A stretch of 64,000 bases of DNA from Lichenifustis flavocetrariae (GTDB taxonomy: Bacteria; Pseudomonadota; Alphaproteobacteria; Rhizobiales; Beijerinckiaceae), in assembly GCF_026130545.1 (NCBI RefSeq), contig NZ_JAMOIM010000022.1, positions 18,136 through 82,135 of the forward strand. The letters are read 5' to 3'. This document shows, in pieces, positions 25,455 to 34,229 of the stretch (position 1 is its first letter; every line of letters starts with the position of its first letter). Under the pieces are notes generated by a model that worked only from the letters and a program-made list of their open reading frames with translations, had not been told where the DNA came from and ran no database searches. The position numbers and the translations under genes are program-made.

Positions 25455-25984
25455 CCCCGCGCGGTCTCGATCGCGCGCTTCTGGCCCGGCTCGTCGCCGG
25501 CGACTGGATCGACCGCCATCAGAACTTGCTGATCTGCGGCCCGACCGGGATCGGGAAGAGCTGGCTCGGCTGCGCGCTCGGGCACAAGGCCTGCCGCGAC
25601 GGCCGCTCCGTCCTCTACCACCGCGTTCCGCGGCTGTTCGAGGCCTTGGCGCTGGCCCGCGGCGACGGGCGCCACGCCCGCATGCTCAAAGGCCTCGCAC
25701 ACATCGACCTGCTCATCCTCGACGATTGGGGATTGTCGGTCCTCAACCACAACCAGCGGATCGAACTCCTGGAGATCCTCGAAGACCGGAGCGGACGCGA
25801 ATCCACCCTCGTTACCAGCCAAGTGCCGGTCGAGCAGTGGCATGAGGTGATCGGCGACAACCCGACGCTCGGCGGTGCCATCCTCGACCGCCTCATCCAC
25901 AACGCTCACCGCATCGCCATGACCGGAGAAAGCATGCGAAAGATCGCCGGCAAGCGATCCCTTGACGCCAGCCGGAACCCCTGA
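25455..25984 (+). pseudogene. istB: IS21-family helper ATPase IstB, N-terminally truncated
   Basis: About 175 residues of the AAA+ helper protein of IS21 transposition. Walker A is CGPTGIGKSW, Walker B is LLILDDWG, and the C-terminus IVTSQ-like TLVTSQVPVEQWHEVIGDN, ILDRLIHNAHRI is standard. About 70 N-terminal residues are missing where the sequence abuts the IS5 fragment (about 25450), and no istA is present. It cannot mobilise anything alone. The terminal repeats of the IS21 element follow at 26027-26067. Confidence 0.82.
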
Positions 25985-26026
25985 CTCCATAGCCGCCGTC
26001 GGTCAGGCCGCACACTGCCCATGATC

Positions 26027-26067
26027 GCGTGAAATCGCTGACCACCATGGCGTGAAATCACTGCCCA
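26027..26067. repeat. IS21-type multiple terminal repeats (right end)
   Basis: GCGTGAAATCGCTGACCA at about 26027 and GCGTGAAATCACTGCCCA at 26050 are near-identical direct repeats 23 bp apart, followed by a shorter GCGAAATGCGCA. Repeated copies of this kind just behind istB are typical of IS21 ends, where the transposase binds. No left-end partner is in the window. Confidence 0.6.
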
Positions 26068-26083
26068 CGATCCGCGAAATGCG

Positions 26084-26526
26084 CAGACGGGTGAACCCCA
26101 CGATCTTCAGACAGGCCCAGAGAGGCCGTTACCTCGTTCTCACGACCTCGCCGGCCCTACCGCGAGAGCGGTTTAGTTCTATGGCGCATCCTGATCGGAC
26201 CTCGACGACCGAGAGTGGCCGAAAGGAGAATGGCCGCAACGGAGGCAGGAAGTGAGCTTGGCCGACATCGGCGGTCGGGACCGCCGATGCGACGTTGCGG
26301 GCCTGTCGGTCTTCAGGGGGGAGTCGCTGGCCGTACTCCGCATCGGATCGTCACCGTTCCCATCCTGCCGAGGGGCATGGTGAACAGCTTCATCGGTCCG
26401 GGCATACATGGCCCGTGAGCCCAGGTTGGGCGTTCTCCGAACACCACCGACGGGCGTGGCGTGACAAACCAACGGCTCTCCTCGAGAGGTCTGGTCGAAG
26501 GTATCATTTTGCTCATCGAACCTGAT
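26084..26526. other. Stretch without a recognisable gene
   Basis: Between the IS21 end and the broken ketoacyl synthase gene I find only short open frames of low quality, with no family signature. The stretch from about 26250 to 26310 has a GGCGGTCGGGACCGCC inverted repeat (about 26270-26286), which could be a hairpin or decayed element end. Confidence 0.35.
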
Positions 26527-27554
26527 TCACCCCTCGTCTTCCGTCCATGGGTGGAACACGATGCTGGCATTCACACCTCCGAACCCGAAGCCGCTCAAGA
26601 TAGCGTAGTCGATCGTCATCCCGCGGCCGGAGCCAACGACAAGGTCGAGCGGGTGCACTGCTGGAACCGGATCGCTTAGGTTGAGCGTGGGCGGGGCGAT
26701 CTGATCTCGAAGCGCAAGGATCGTGAAAATCGCTTCCAAGCCGCCGGCCGCACCGAGGAGGTGTCCGGTCGCGGAATTGGTGCCGCTGATCGCGATGCCG
26801 CCGCCAGTACCGAAGACGGCCTTGATCGCTTCGATCTCACCCCGATCACCCAGCTGCGTTGAGTTCGCGTGGGCGTTCAGATGCTGGATGTCGCTTGGGC
26901 CGATGCCGGCCCGGGCGATCGCTAGTTGCATGGCCCGGCGCGCGCCGTCTCCGTCCTCCGGGCCCGACGTTTGTGATGGGCGTCGGCTGTCGTGCCGTAG
27001 CCGACGAGTTCGCAGAGGGGCGTCGCGCCTCGCGCGAGGGCATGATCCAACGCTTCGATCACGACGATGCCCGCGCCTTCGCCCATCACGAAACCGTCCC
27101 GCGCCTGGTCGAAGGGCCGTAACGCACTCTCGGGGAGATCGTTGAAGCGGGTCGACAGGGATCGGGCCGCGGCAAAGCCCCCTAGACTGACGACATGAAT
27201 GCATCCCGCGGCGCCGCCGCAGATCGCGACGTCGGCTTCATCCGCGCGGATCAGGCGCGCGGCGTCGCCGATCGCCTGGACGCCCGCCGCGCAGGCGGTC
27301 ACAGGGGTGCCGATCGGGCCCTTGAAGCCGAAGCGGATCGTGACATGCCCAGCCGCAAGGCTGGTCAGAAACGAGGGCACCGTAAACGGCGAAAGGCGCC
27401 GCACACCGCGCTGGTCAACCGTGCGCCCCGCCTCGGTGATAGCGGGGAATCCGCCGATGCCGGATTTACCGGCAAGAAGGCGCGACCAGGTCGCCAGCAC
27501 GCCCGCCGCAAGCGGGCTGAGCGCCCCCATGCAGGTGACCACGATACGGCGCAT
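26527..27554 (-). pseudogene. Beta-ketoacyl-ACP synthase II (FabF/NodE-like), deleted and frameshifted
   Basis: The start at 27554 gives MRRIVVTCMGALSPLAAGV, and the active-site cysteine is in VTACAAGVQAIGDAARL. From LLAGKSGIG the sequence jumps to GGFPAITEAG, skipping about 80 residues present in FabF; both sides of the junction contain GIGG-like sequence, so recombination is plausible. Near 26965 the frame shifts and the C-terminal half continues as IQHLNAHANSTQLGD and GTNSATGHLLGAAGG. In active enzymes the last motif reads S-x-K-S; here the lysine is Asn. The gene lies 23 nt downstream of the RND pump gene on the same strand. Confidence 0.82.
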
Positions 27555-27577
27555 GGATGCTCCTCTTTTCGGCTGCG

Positions 27578-30500
27578 TTATTCGGTCGCCGCCGCGTGTG
27601 CCACCAGGCCGACCGTCGTCGTTTGCGCCTCGACCTCTGCCGCGGTTGGCCCGACGCGGAACCAGATGGCGTAGAGCGCCGGCAAGAAGACGAGGATCAG
27701 CACCGTTCCCACGGCCGTCCCGCCGATCAGGGTGAAGGCCATGGAGCCCCAGAACACCGATTGGGTCAGGGGGATGAAGGCCAGCACCGCCGCCAGCGCG
27801 GTCAGGATGACCGGACGCGAGCGTTGGACGGTCGCTTCCACCAAGGCCTGGTAGGGCGCGAGACCTTCCTCCTGGTTGGTATGGATCTGGCCGATCAGGA
27901 TCAGCGTGTTCCGCATCAGGATGCCGGACAGTCCAATCAGCCCCAGGATGGCGTTGAAGCCGAACGCCTGATTGAAGATCAGGAGAATCGGCACGGTCCC
28001 GATCAGGCCAAGCGGCGCCGTCAGGATGACCATGGCCATCGCGGCGAGCGACCTGACCTGCATGATGATCACCAGCAAAGTGAGGAGCAGCATGATCGGG
28101 AATACGGGGGCCAGCGCCGCATTCGCCTTCCCGGCCTCCTCGATGGAGCCGCCCATTTCGATCCTGTAGCCCTCAGGCAGTTGCGCGATGATGGGCTGCA
28201 GGGCCTGGCTGACCTCCATCGAGACCTGCGGCGGCTGCAAGTTTTCGTCGATGTCCCCGCGCACCGTGATGGTCGACAACCGATCGCGCCGTCTCAGGAT
28301 CGGATCCTCGTTGCGGATCTCGACATGACCGATCTGGCTCAGCGGGATCAGCTTGCCGTCCCGGGTCGTCAGGGTCAGGTCGCCGATCCTGGCGGGGTCG
28401 AGCCTCTCGGTGCCGGCGCTCCGGGCGGTAATGTCGACGGTCCGGATGTCCTCGCGCACCTGGGTTACCGGCGCGCCCGTCAGGAGGAACTGCATCTGCT
28501 GGGCTGCGTCGGCGGGCGAGAGGCCAATGAGATGCAGGCGGTCCTGGTCGAAGACGAAGTGGACGGTCGGCGCCTGTTCGCTCCAGTCGGTGTTGACCTG
28601 CCGCATGTGCGCGTTCGCCCGCATGACGCCGAGCACCTGCGCGGTGATCGCCCGGACGCGGGCGAGGTCAGGTCCCATGACCCGGAAGGCGACTGGGAAG
28701 GGCGAATAGGGTCCGAAAACGAGCTGCGTGGCGCGCACCTTCGCCTCCGGCGCCAGCCCTTGGCTGACGGCCTCGCGCAGCCGCAGCTTGAGCTGCTCGC
28801 GTGCGTCTTCGCTGGGCGTCAGCACAATGATCTTGGCGAAGGACGGATCAGGAAGCTCGGGATTGTAGGCCAGGAAGAAGCGGGGCGCGCCCTCGCCGAT
28901 ATAGGCGGTGACGATCTTCGCTTCCGGCTGCTGTTTCAGCCAGGCCTCGACCTTGGCGGTCGCGGCGCTGGTCGTCTCGATGCTTGTGCCTTCCGGCAGC
29001 TGCACCTCGACCAGAACCTCCGGCCGGTCGGAGCTCGGGAAGAATTGCTGCTTCACCGATCCCATGCCGACAAAGGCTAGGGCGAACAGGCCCAGCACGG
29101 CGCCGGCAACGGCGAACTTGTGGCGGACCGACCAGCCGATGATGCGTCGGAGTCTCTCGAAGTTCGGCGTCGCGTAAACCGCTCCATGGCCGCCCTTGAC
29201 GGTCTTGATCTCGGGCAGCATCTGCACGCCGAGATAGGGCGTGAAGACCACGGCCACGACCCAGGACGTAATCAGCGCGAAGCCGACGATCCAGAAGATG
29301 TTCCCAGCATATTCGCCTGCAGTCGATCGCGCAAAGCCCACGGGGGACAGCCCGATGACGGTGACGAGCGTACCGGACAGCATGGGGGCCGCCGTATGGC
29401 TCCAGGCATAGGCGGCGGCCTTCGTGCGCTCCCAGCCTTCCTCCATCTTCACCACCATGATCTCGATGGCGATGATGGCGTCGTCGACCAGCAGCCCGAG
29501 CGACAGGATCAGGGCGCCGAGCGTGATGCGGTCGAAGTCGCGGCCCGTCGCCAGCATGATCACGAACACCGCCGCGAGGGTTAGCGGCACGGCGGCCGCG
29601 ACCACGATGCCGACCCGCCAGCCGAGGCTCACCAGGCTGACGATCATGACGACGGCCAGGGCGACCACGAACTTCAGCATGAACTCGCCATAGGCCTCCT
29701 GGATGTTGACGGCCTGGTCGGTGATCTTGGAGAAGGTGATGCCTGCGGGCAGGTCCGCCGCGATCACCTTGGACTCGGCCTCCAGGGCCTTGCCGAGCTC
29801 AAGGCCGTTCCAGCCCTCCTGCATGACGACACCGAGCACCATCGCGGATTCGCCGTCGTGGCGGATCAGGAAGGTAGCGGGGTCCTCGTAGCCGCGCTCG
29901 ACCCTGGCCACGTCCGACAGCTTGAGCACCCGGCCGCCGGCCACAATGGGCGTGTCGCGGATCTTCTGGAGGTCGTCGTAGGCGCCGTCGAGCCGGACGA
30001 AGACCTGCGGGCCGGCTGTGTCGATCGAGCCCGCGGGCGTCACCACGTTGAGGCCCTGCAGGGCGGCTATGATGTCACGCGCATTGACCCCCAGCGTTGC
30101 CAGCTGGGCGTATGAGAACTCGACGAAAATCTTCTGCGGGCGCTCGCCGAGGATGTCGATCTTCTTCACCCCCGGGACATGCAGCAGGCGCTGACGCAGC
30201 GCTTCGGCCTGTCGGGTCAGCAGGCGCGGCGGCAGGCCATGGGCCTCGACCGAATAGAGCGCGAAGGTGACGTCGGAATATTCGTCGTTGATGAAGGGCC
30301 CGAGCGCGCCGGTCGGCAGGTTGCGGGCCTCGTCGCCAAGTTTTTTGCGGGCCTGATAGAACTGCTCGGGCACCTGGGTCGGGGGTGTCGAGTCTTTCAG
30401 GGTCACCATCATCACCGCCATCCCGGGGCGCGTGAACGTCTCGACCCGGTCGTACCAGCGCAGCTCCTGCATGCGTTTCTCCAGAGGCTCGGCAACGAGG

Positions 30501-30691
30501 TTCTGCATCTCCTCGGCGGTGGCGCCGGGCCACGCGGCCGTCACGGTCAGAACCTTGACGGTAAAGCTCGGGTCCTCGGCCCGGCCCAGCTTGAAGAAGG
30601 CGAAGCCGCCCGCGAGCGTGATCGCGACGATGAGGAAGAGGGTGACGGCGCGTTCCCGCACCGCCAGCGCCGAAAGGTTGAAGCCGCTCAT
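27578..30691 (-). CDS. RND-family efflux pump inner-membrane transporter
   Basis: A 1037-residue resistance-nodulation-division transporter (AcrB/MexF-like fold, hydrophobe export class). It has the single N-terminal membrane segment after MSGFNLSALAVRERAV, a large periplasmic loop, the TM4 proton-relay Asp pair in LGLLVDDAIIAIEIM, a second periplasmic loop and a final block of membrane helices (GLIGLSGILMRNTLILI). The ATG at 30691 overlaps the stop of the adaptor gene (ATGA). Substrates would be hydrophobic compounds; the MarR gene upstream probably controls it. Confidence 0.92.
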   Translation of the reverse strand: MSGFNLSALAVRERAVTLFLIVAITLAGGFAFFKLGRAEDPSFTVKVLTVTAAWPGATAEEMQNLVAEPLEKRMQELRWYDRVETFTRPGMAVMMVTLKDSTPPTQVPEQFYQARKKLGDEARNLPTGALGPFINDEYSDVTFALYSVEAHGLPPRLLTRQAEALRQRLLHVPGVKKIDILGERPQKIFVEFSYAQLATLGVNARDIIAALQGLNVVTPAGSIDTAGPQVFVRLDGAYDDLQKIRDTPIVAGGRVLKLSDVARVERGYEDPATFLIRHDGESAMVLGVVMQEGWNGLELGKALEAESKVIAADLPAGITFSKITDQAVNIQEAYGEFMLKFVVALAVVMIVSLVSLGWRVGIVVAAAVPLTLAAVFVIMLATGRDFDRITLGALILSLGLLVDDAIIAIEIMVVKMEEGWERTKAAAYAWSHTAAPMLSGTLVTVIGLSPVGFARSTAGEYAGNIFWIVGFALITSWVVAVVFTPYLGVQMLPEIKTVKGGHGAVYATPNFERLRRIIGWSVRHKFAVAGAVLGLFALAFVGMGSVKQQFFPSSDRPEVLVEVQLPEGTSIETTSAATAKVEAWLKQQPEAKIVTAYIGEGAPRFFLAYNPELPDPSFAKIIVLTPSEDAREQLKLRLREAVSQGLAPEAKVRATQLVFGPYSPFPVAFRVMGPDLARVRAITAQVLGVMRANAHMRQVNTDWSEQAPTVHFVFDQDRLHLIGLSPADAAQQMQFLLTGAPVTQVREDIRTVDITARSAGTERLDPARIGDLTLTTRDGKLIPLSQIGHVEIRNEDPILRRRDRLSTITVRGDIDENLQPPQVSMEVSQALQPIIAQLPEGYRIEMGGSIEEAGKANAALAPVFPIMLLLTLLVIIMQVRSLAAMAMVILTAPLGLIGTVPILLIFNQAFGFNAILGLIGLSGILMRNTLILIGQIHTNQEEGLAPYQALVEATVQRSRPVILTALAAVLAFIPLTQSVFWGSMAFTLIGGTAVGTVLILVFLPALYAIWFRVGPTAAEVEAQTTTVGLVAHAAATE

Positions 30692-31764
30692 CGCGAGGCC
30701 TCCTGGACCGTGGCGGAGCGGACCCGCTCGCCATCGTGAAGGAACTGCGCGCCCAGCGCGATGACCCGATCCCCCGCCGAGACCCCGCCGATCAGGACGG
30801 CGGCTTCCTGACCCATCTGCCGGACCTGCACGGGTCTGAACGAGACGTTGTCTTCGTGGAGGATCCAGACGCCCGTTCGCGTTCCGTCGTTCATCAGCGC
30901 ACCCAGGGGGATGCTGACGTCCTCGCCGTTTCGCGCCGAGGGGATGCGGATCGTGACCGTCGCGCCGAGCGGCGCCTGGACGGCGGCACCACCCAGCACG
31001 TAGCGGGCCTCGAAGGTGCGCGTCAGGGGATCGGCGACATCCGACAATTGCCGGAGGCGGGCGGGTGAGCGGGTTTGCGCCCTGTCGTAGAGATCCGCCT
31101 GGGCATCGGAGCCGAGGTCCGGCCGGAGCGTTTCGGGAAGGTTGACGGTGGCCTCCCGGGGGCCGGCATGGGCGAGCCGCACAACGGTCTGCCCGGCCGC
31201 CACGACCTGGCCGGGCTCCGCCACGGTCTCCATCACCACGCCATCGGCATCGGCGAGTAGAACCGAATAGTCGCCTTGGTTGCGGGCGACATTCGCCTGA
31301 GCCTCCGCGGCGGCGAGTTGAGCCTTGGCTGTGTCGAGCGCGGCCTTGCTGGCGTCCCACTTCTGGCGCGGCGTCCAGCCCTTGGCGAGCAGGTCGCGGT
31401 CGCGGGCTTCGTCGTTCGTGGCTTGCACCAGCACGGCCTTGGCGGCCGCGACCGCATTGTCTTGGGCCGTGATGGCGAGCTGGAGGTCCGTGCGATCAAT
31501 GCGCATGAGCGGCTGGCCGGCGAGAACCGTCTGGCCCGTGTCGACGAGCCGCTCGACGACCTTGCCCGGCACGCGGAAGCCAAGATTGCTCTGGACTCTT
31601 GCCGACACGGTTCCTGTGAACGCGCGTTCGACGTCGCCGGCCGGCTTGACCAAAGTGGTCATGACCAGGGGCGGTTCAGTCCTCGCGTCACCCTCCGGCT
31701 TCTCGCACCCGGCGAGGCCGAGGGCCGCGAGGATAGCGGCGGTGATCAGATGATGATTGCGCAT
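30688..31764 (-). CDS. RND efflux periplasmic adaptor lipoprotein
   Basis: A 358-residue membrane fusion protein. The N-terminus is a lipoprotein signal with the lipobox LAGC (ALGLAGCEKPEG), so it should be anchored in the inner membrane by an acylated Cys19 or so. The first lipoyl half-motif GFRVPGKVVERLVDTGQTV, a coiled-coil hairpin rich in Ala/Lys and the second half-motif DADGVVMETVAEPGQVV follow in order, then beta-barrel and C-terminal domains. It is the first gene of the pump operon. No outer-membrane channel gene is present here, so one from elsewhere must serve. Confidence 0.9.
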   Translation of the reverse strand: MRNHHLITAAILAALGLAGCEKPEGDARTEPPLVMTTLVKPAGDVERAFTGTVSARVQSNLGFRVPGKVVERLVDTGQTVLAGQPLMRIDRTDLQLAITAQDNAVAAAKAVLVQATNDEARDRDLLAKGWTPRQKWDASKAALDTAKAQLAAAEAQANVARNQGDYSVLLADADGVVMETVAEPGQVVAAGQTVVRLAHAGPREATVNLPETLRPDLGSDAQADLYDRAQTRSPARLRQLSDVADPLTRTFEARYVLGGAAVQAPLGATVTIRIPSARNGEDVSIPLGALMNDGTRTGVWILHEDNVSFRPVQVRQMGQEAAVLIGGVSAGDRVIALGAQFLHDGERVRSATVQEASR

Positions 31765-31810
31765 GTCCGCTCTCGTTGCTTGGCTACCCTGGAAGGCCCG
31801 CGCCAATTGA

Positions 31811-31850
31811 GTTGATAACAACCTTTTGGCCCGCAAGATGGTGTTATAAC
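31811..31850. promoter_or_regulatory. Palindromic motifs between MarR and efflux genes
   Basis: GTTGATAACAAC (31811-31822, arms GTTG/CAAC) and the perfect GTTATAAC (31843-31850) lie in the 95-bp gap between the marR gene and the adaptor gene. Both resemble MarR-family half-sites, and the gap is A/T-richer than its surroundings. They are the probable operator and promoter of the pump operon. Confidence 0.5.
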
Positions 31851-31859
31851 GGTTGAAAT

Positions 31860-32309
31860 TCAGACCGCGGTCGCAGCCCGCAAGCCAGCCCGGAACCCGT
31901 CGATGTCGTCGATCGCAAGGTCGCGTTCGACGGCGCCCTCGACCTGCTTCCAGATCGCGTAGGCCTGCTGCAGCAGTTCGCTTCCTGCCTCGGTCAGTTC
32001 GACGCGACGGGCCCGCTTGTCCGTAGCATCCTGCTTGATGCTCACGAGACCGCGTCGCTCGAGCGGCTTCAAGCTCCCCGTGATCGTCGTCCGGTCGATG
32101 GCGAGGTCCTTGGCGAGCACGTTGATGGTCGGCGGCTCCGGGCGGTTCAGCGCGACCAACAGAGTGAATTGCCAATTCGTCAGGTCGAGCGGCCGGAACG
32201 CTTCGTCGAAGCGACGCCCGATGGAGCGGGCGGCTCGCTGGACATTCGTGCACAAGCACTTTTCCGCAACCATCCACGTACCCTCGAAGGTCAGTCTATC
32301 CTGTTCCAT
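31860..32309 (-). CDS. MarR-family transcriptional regulator
   Basis: A 149-residue winged-helix regulator. The core reads FRPLDLTNWQFTLLVALN, INVLAKDLAIDRTTITGSLKPLE and the wing DKRARRVELTEAG. The start at 32309 (MEQDRLTFEGTW) is preferred. Cysteines near the N-terminus (EKCLCTNVQRAAR) form a CxC that is common in one MarR subgroup and could be redox- or metal-sensitive. It is co-oriented with, and 95 bp upstream of, the RND adaptor gene, so it most likely represses the pump. Confidence 0.88.
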   Translation of the reverse strand: MEQDRLTFEGTWMVAEKCLCTNVQRAARSIGRRFDEAFRPLDLTNWQFTLLVALNRPEPPTINVLAKDLAIDRTTITGSLKPLERRGLVSIKQDATDKRARRVELTEAGSELLQQAYAIWKQVEGAVERDLAIDDIDGFRAGLRAATAV

Positions 32310-32335
32310 CGATCGTCCCTGTGGCGACGTTTCGA

Positions 32336-33139
32336 TCAGCTCAACGCGAAGGTCTTTTGAAGGCTGTGATCCACCGGACCAGCCGGCATGTACCGACGAA
32401 GCCGGCTGAGCAGCTTGGCGCCGGAACCGACCGGCCGGCGCATCTGGTAGCTCTCCTCCGCCGCACGCAGGATCTCCGCAGCGACGGTCTCCGGACCGGG
32501 CGCCGCCTTCATGGCCTTGCCGGTCGCAACCGACACGCGCTGCTTCAGGAGGCCGTAGGCCTCGATCGATGCGGCGACCGAGACCGCGTTGTCTCCGAGT
32601 TCCGCCTTGGTGAAATTCGGCTGTACAAGGACGACGCGGATGCCGAAGCCCCGGACCTCGTGATCGAGCGACTCGGACAGGCCCTCCACGGCGTGCTTGG
32701 AACTCGCATAGGCGCCCTTGAAAGGCGCGGGCAGGAAGCCCAGCACCGAACTGGTGTTGACGATACGGCCGGAGCGCTGCTTGTGCATCGTCGGCAGCAA
32801 TGCCCGGACCATACGCAGCATGCCCAGCACGTTGGTGTCGAACAGCGCCTGTGCCTCGTCCGGACTTGTCTCGTCGACGGCCCCTACCATGGCGTAACCA
32901 GCGTTGTTGACGAGCACGTCGATGCGGCCAGCCCGTTCGAGCACCTGGGCGGTGCAAGCCTTGACGGAGGCCTCGTCCCGCACATCCAGCGCAACGAACT
33001 CGACGCCGGAGATTGCGGCCGTCGCCTCCGGACGGCGGGAGGTGCCGAAGACGCGGTACCCTTTTTCGGCGAACAAGCGAGCGGTGGCTCGTCCGATGCC
33101 GGACGAGGCGCCAGTGATGAGGAGGACGGGCGATGTCAT
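32336..33139 (-). CDS. Short-chain dehydrogenase (SDR)
   Basis: A 267-residue classical SDR of the kind often called 'oxidoreductase' next to efflux genes. Cofactor motif ITGASSGIGRATA, NNAGYAMVG, catalytic Ser in NTSSVLGFLP and YASSKHAVEGLSES. It has a C-terminal extension of about 60 residues ending KTFALS. The ATG at 33139 is clear. It is upstream of and co-oriented with marR (26-bp gap), so possibly co-transcribed with it. A 12-bp perfect palindrome (33198-33209) lies 59 bp before its start. Confidence 0.87.
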   Translation of the reverse strand: MTSPVLLITGASSGIGRATARLFAEKGYRVFGTSRRPEATAAISGVEFVALDVRDEASVKACTAQVLERAGRIDVLVNNAGYAMVGAVDETSPDEAQALFDTNVLGMLRMVRALLPTMHKQRSGRIVNTSSVLGFLPAPFKGAYASSKHAVEGLSESLDHEVRGFGIRVVLVQPNFTKAELGDNAVSVAASIEAYGLLKQRVSVATGKAMKAAPGPETVAAEILRAAEESYQMRRPVGSGAKLLSRLRRYMPAGPVDHSLQKTFALS

Positions 33140-33197
33140 CGTTGATGTCCGATCCTATTTGTTGACCGCATGAGCGATCGCTTGAAGAGCAAAATAG

Positions 33198-33209
33198 GTT
33201 GGTACCAAC
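33198..33209. promoter_or_regulatory. Perfect 12-bp palindrome upstream of the SDR gene
   Basis: GTTGGTACCAAC is fully self-complementary and lies 59 bp upstream of the SDR start at 33139. The context AAAATAG-palindrome-TTTTG is A/T-rich. It resembles HxlR/MarR-type operator sites and is the likely control point of the leftward SDR-marR-pump run. Confidence 0.5.
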
Positions 33210-33425
33210 TTTTGTCAAGAGCCTATCGAGCTGGTCCTTGCGTTACGAGAGCGAGCAAAGGCGGGGACGAACCAATTTGTGGCTGTGGAGGCTATCGCAG
33301 GAAGGTCTCGCTCTCTGGCGCCAGGCGAATGGCTGCTTTCGGTGCGGCGCGCTTACTGATGGAACGCCGGGCATGGGCGCGAAGGCGCAGCCGAGATCCG
33401 AGAAGGTGGGCTGCGCCTCCTACGT

Positions 33426-34047
33426 TCAGATCTCGGTACGTTCAGACAAGGTCAGCGCGTCTTCGACATCCACGCCGAGATAGCGCACCGTGCTCTCGAT
33501 CTTCGTATGCCCAAGAAGGATCAGCACCGCGCGCAAGTTGCCGGTCTGCTTGTAGATGATCGACGCCTTCGTTCGCCGGAGTGAATGGGTTCCGTAGTCT
33601 TTCGGCCGCAACCCAATTCCAGTCACCCACTCGTCGACAAGCCGTGCATACTGGCGGGTGCTCATGTGCCGGGCATGGTCGATCCGGCTCGCAAAAACGA
33701 AGTCGTCGAGTGATCCGCCTCGACGTTCGAGCCAAGCCAGGATGCTGACTCGAGCAGCTCAAATTGAACAGGCCGGCCGGTCTTCTGCCGGACCACGATC
33801 GCGCGGTTTCGGACCCGGCCGCCGGCAACGAGGTCGCTGATCTTGACCTTCACGACATCGCAGCCACGCAGCTTGCTGTCGATCGCCAGGTCGAACATCG
33901 CGCGATCACGTAACCGGTCTTCCCGACCAAGCCGGAACCGAACAGCCCAACTTGCTGCGGCTTTAACGCTCGCTTGGCGCCGAGCTTTCGGCCGGCATTC
34001 CAGGAGCGCCGTTCTTTGAAGCCTGGATCGAATTCTGGATGTCCCAT
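33426..34047 (-). pseudogene. Tyrosine recombinase / site-specific integrase, two frameshifts
   Basis: The gene would start at the ATG at 34047 (GGGAG upstream), reading MGHPEFDPGFKERRSW. A frame change near 33945 leads to DRAMFDLAIDSKLRGCDVV and RQKTGRPVQFELLE; a second near 33700 leads to STRQYARLVDEWV, GTHSLRRTKASIIYKQTGN and LLGHTKIESTVRYLGVDV. The catalytic residues R (KLRGCD), H-x-x-R (HSLRR), H (LGH) and Y (VRYLG) can all be found, but in different frames. Intact relatives are about 200 residues. It may be a relic of the element that brought in part of this region. Confidence 0.83.
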
Positions 34048-34114
34048 CGTTACTCCCCCACGGCCGACAGCGGCCATAGGTAGAAAAGGCGAGCAGCCAC
34101 AAACTGGAGAGCAT

Positions 34115-34135
34115 GGCCGAAAGCTGGAATGGCTG
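34115..34135. repeat. Dispersed GGCCGAAAGCTG-type repeat, copy 1
   Basis: GGCCGAAAGCTGGAATGGCT begins at 34115. A near-identical 20-mer is at 43121-43140, and an inverted shorter match (CCGAAAGCAGCCATTC on the minus strand) is at 33326-33341. All lie in non-coding DNA next to decayed mobile genes, so they are probably small dispersed repeats or IS-border relics. Confidence 0.5.
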
Positions 34136-34229
34136 CTTCGGGCGATCGATGCATTAAAGCGGACGTGCTCGCAGGGGCGGCCCCGGCTGATCGCCAACGC
34201 AGCACCGCACCTTCACTTGGATGAAGGTA

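Noticed and set aside
24842..25990. A 382-codon minus-strand open frame spanning the IS5/IS21 joint
   Set aside because: Its first half is the antisense of istB and only its last part is IS5 transposase; the long frame is a GC-rich artefact.
26527..27554. Calling the ketoacyl synthase nodE and the region a nodulation locus
   Set aside because: No nodF, nodD, nod box or other nodulation genes are seen; similarity is just as good to FabF.
27557..29080. A 507-codon plus-strand frame opposite the RND gene
   Set aside because: Composition is His/Arg/Asp-rich antisense of a clear membrane transporter; no motif and no start signal.
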